Shown one piece after another: positions 63,908-64,000 of a stretch of DNA of 64,000 nucleotides. The stretch spans positions 3,467,501-3,531,500 of the forward strand of contig JAXDDX010000012.1 of assembly GCA_034670405.1 (NCBI GenBank). The letters are read 5' to 3'. The notes beneath the pieces were generated by a model. The model saw only the letters and a list, made by a program, of their open reading frames with translations, made no database searches and was not told the DNA's origin. The position numbers and the translations under genes were made by a program. Position 1 is the first letter of the stretch, and each line of letters starts with the position of its first letter. The stretch comes from Hoplostethus atlanticus. Lineage: Eukaryota > Chordata > Actinopteri > Trachichthyiformes > Trachichthyidae.

Positions 63908-64000
63908 CTCCCTCCTCCCCTGGTGTCGACTCCACCCCTTTGCAGCGCACAGGAAGTCACGGCACGGGGACAGGAAACTACAGCCGCGGGGGCGGGACCA
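63908..64000 (+). CDS. ctnnd2: ctnnd2 exon I (cut by window edge)
   Basis: The exon encodes [21 protein letters not shown] and then TGNYSRGGGT before the window stops. It matches [20 protein letters not shown] of mammalian delta-catenin. Two bases complete the Ala codon begun by exon H. The acceptor is ccccgtag at 63907. The frame also stays open upstream to a second possible acceptor at 63841, so a form 66 bases longer is possible. The armadillo repeats should follow in later exons. Confidence 0.93.

Larger units (their letters stand above)
30704..64000 (+). other. ctnnd2: ctnnd2 locus (partial): nine exons of the N-terminal half
   Basis: The gene encodes delta-catenin 2, a p120-catenin-family armadillo protein that binds the cadherin juxtamembrane tail and acts at dendrites and synapses (family knowledge). 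Nine exons with GT-AG borders join in one open frame: phases run 1,1,0,1,2,0,1,1 at the eight exon junctions with no stop. The 1094 coding bases seen here encode the Ser/Pro/Gly-rich linker between the coiled coil and the armadillo repeats. Neither of those two domains is in the window, so both ends of the gene are missing. Introns measure 1247, 5196, 6114, 899, 597, 1933, 4182 and 12035 bases. Assignment to CTNND2 rather than PKP4, ARVCF or CTNND1 rests on [18 protein letters not shown] and the [11 protein letters not shown] block. Whether this is teleost paralog a or b cannot be told from here. Confidence 0.93.

Overview
This window is vertebrate nuclear DNA, almost certainly from a teleost fish. 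It carries long (AC/GT)n and (AG/CT)n microsatellites every few hundred bases, tRNA-headed SINEs, degraded Tc1-like transposons and TIR elements of fish type. It has split genes with GT-AG introns and no bacterial-style gene packing. I cannot name the species.

The only protein-coding gene I can support is ctnnd2 (delta-catenin 2, a neuronal p120-catenin-family protein) on the + strand. Nine exons lie at 30704-30738, 31986-32090, 37287-37459, 43574-43628, 44528-44738, 45336-45450, 47384-47516, 51699-51872 and 63908-64000. The last is cut by the window edge. All splice phases join without a stop. The peptide follows the vertebrate delta-catenin region between the N-terminal coiled coil and the armadillo repeats, with landmarks such as [44 protein letters not shown] and [15 protein letters not shown]. 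The coiled-coil exons should lie upstream and the armadillo exons downstream, both outside the window.

Layout: 1-30703 has no recognisable exon and is probably part of the large 5' intron. It holds microsatellites, a ~1 kb TIR element (2439-3425), SINEs (12292, 25850), Tc1-like remnants (22290-23543, 25071-25320) and one CpG-dense island (27540-27730) that may be an internal promoter. 30704-51872 carries eight exons separated by introns of 0.6-6 kb. 51873-63907 is a 12 kb intron with a Tc1 remnant, large microsatellites and several high-complexity stretches that look like candidate regulatory elements.

I found no operon, CRISPR array, RNA gene, virus or new multi-gene system. The most interesting items are a possible in-frame alternative acceptor next to a pentanucleotide repeat at the last exon, the CpG island, and a deleted Tc1-like element sitting exactly at the centre of a long palindrome. 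Comparisons with human delta-catenin rest on recall of that protein, not on a search.
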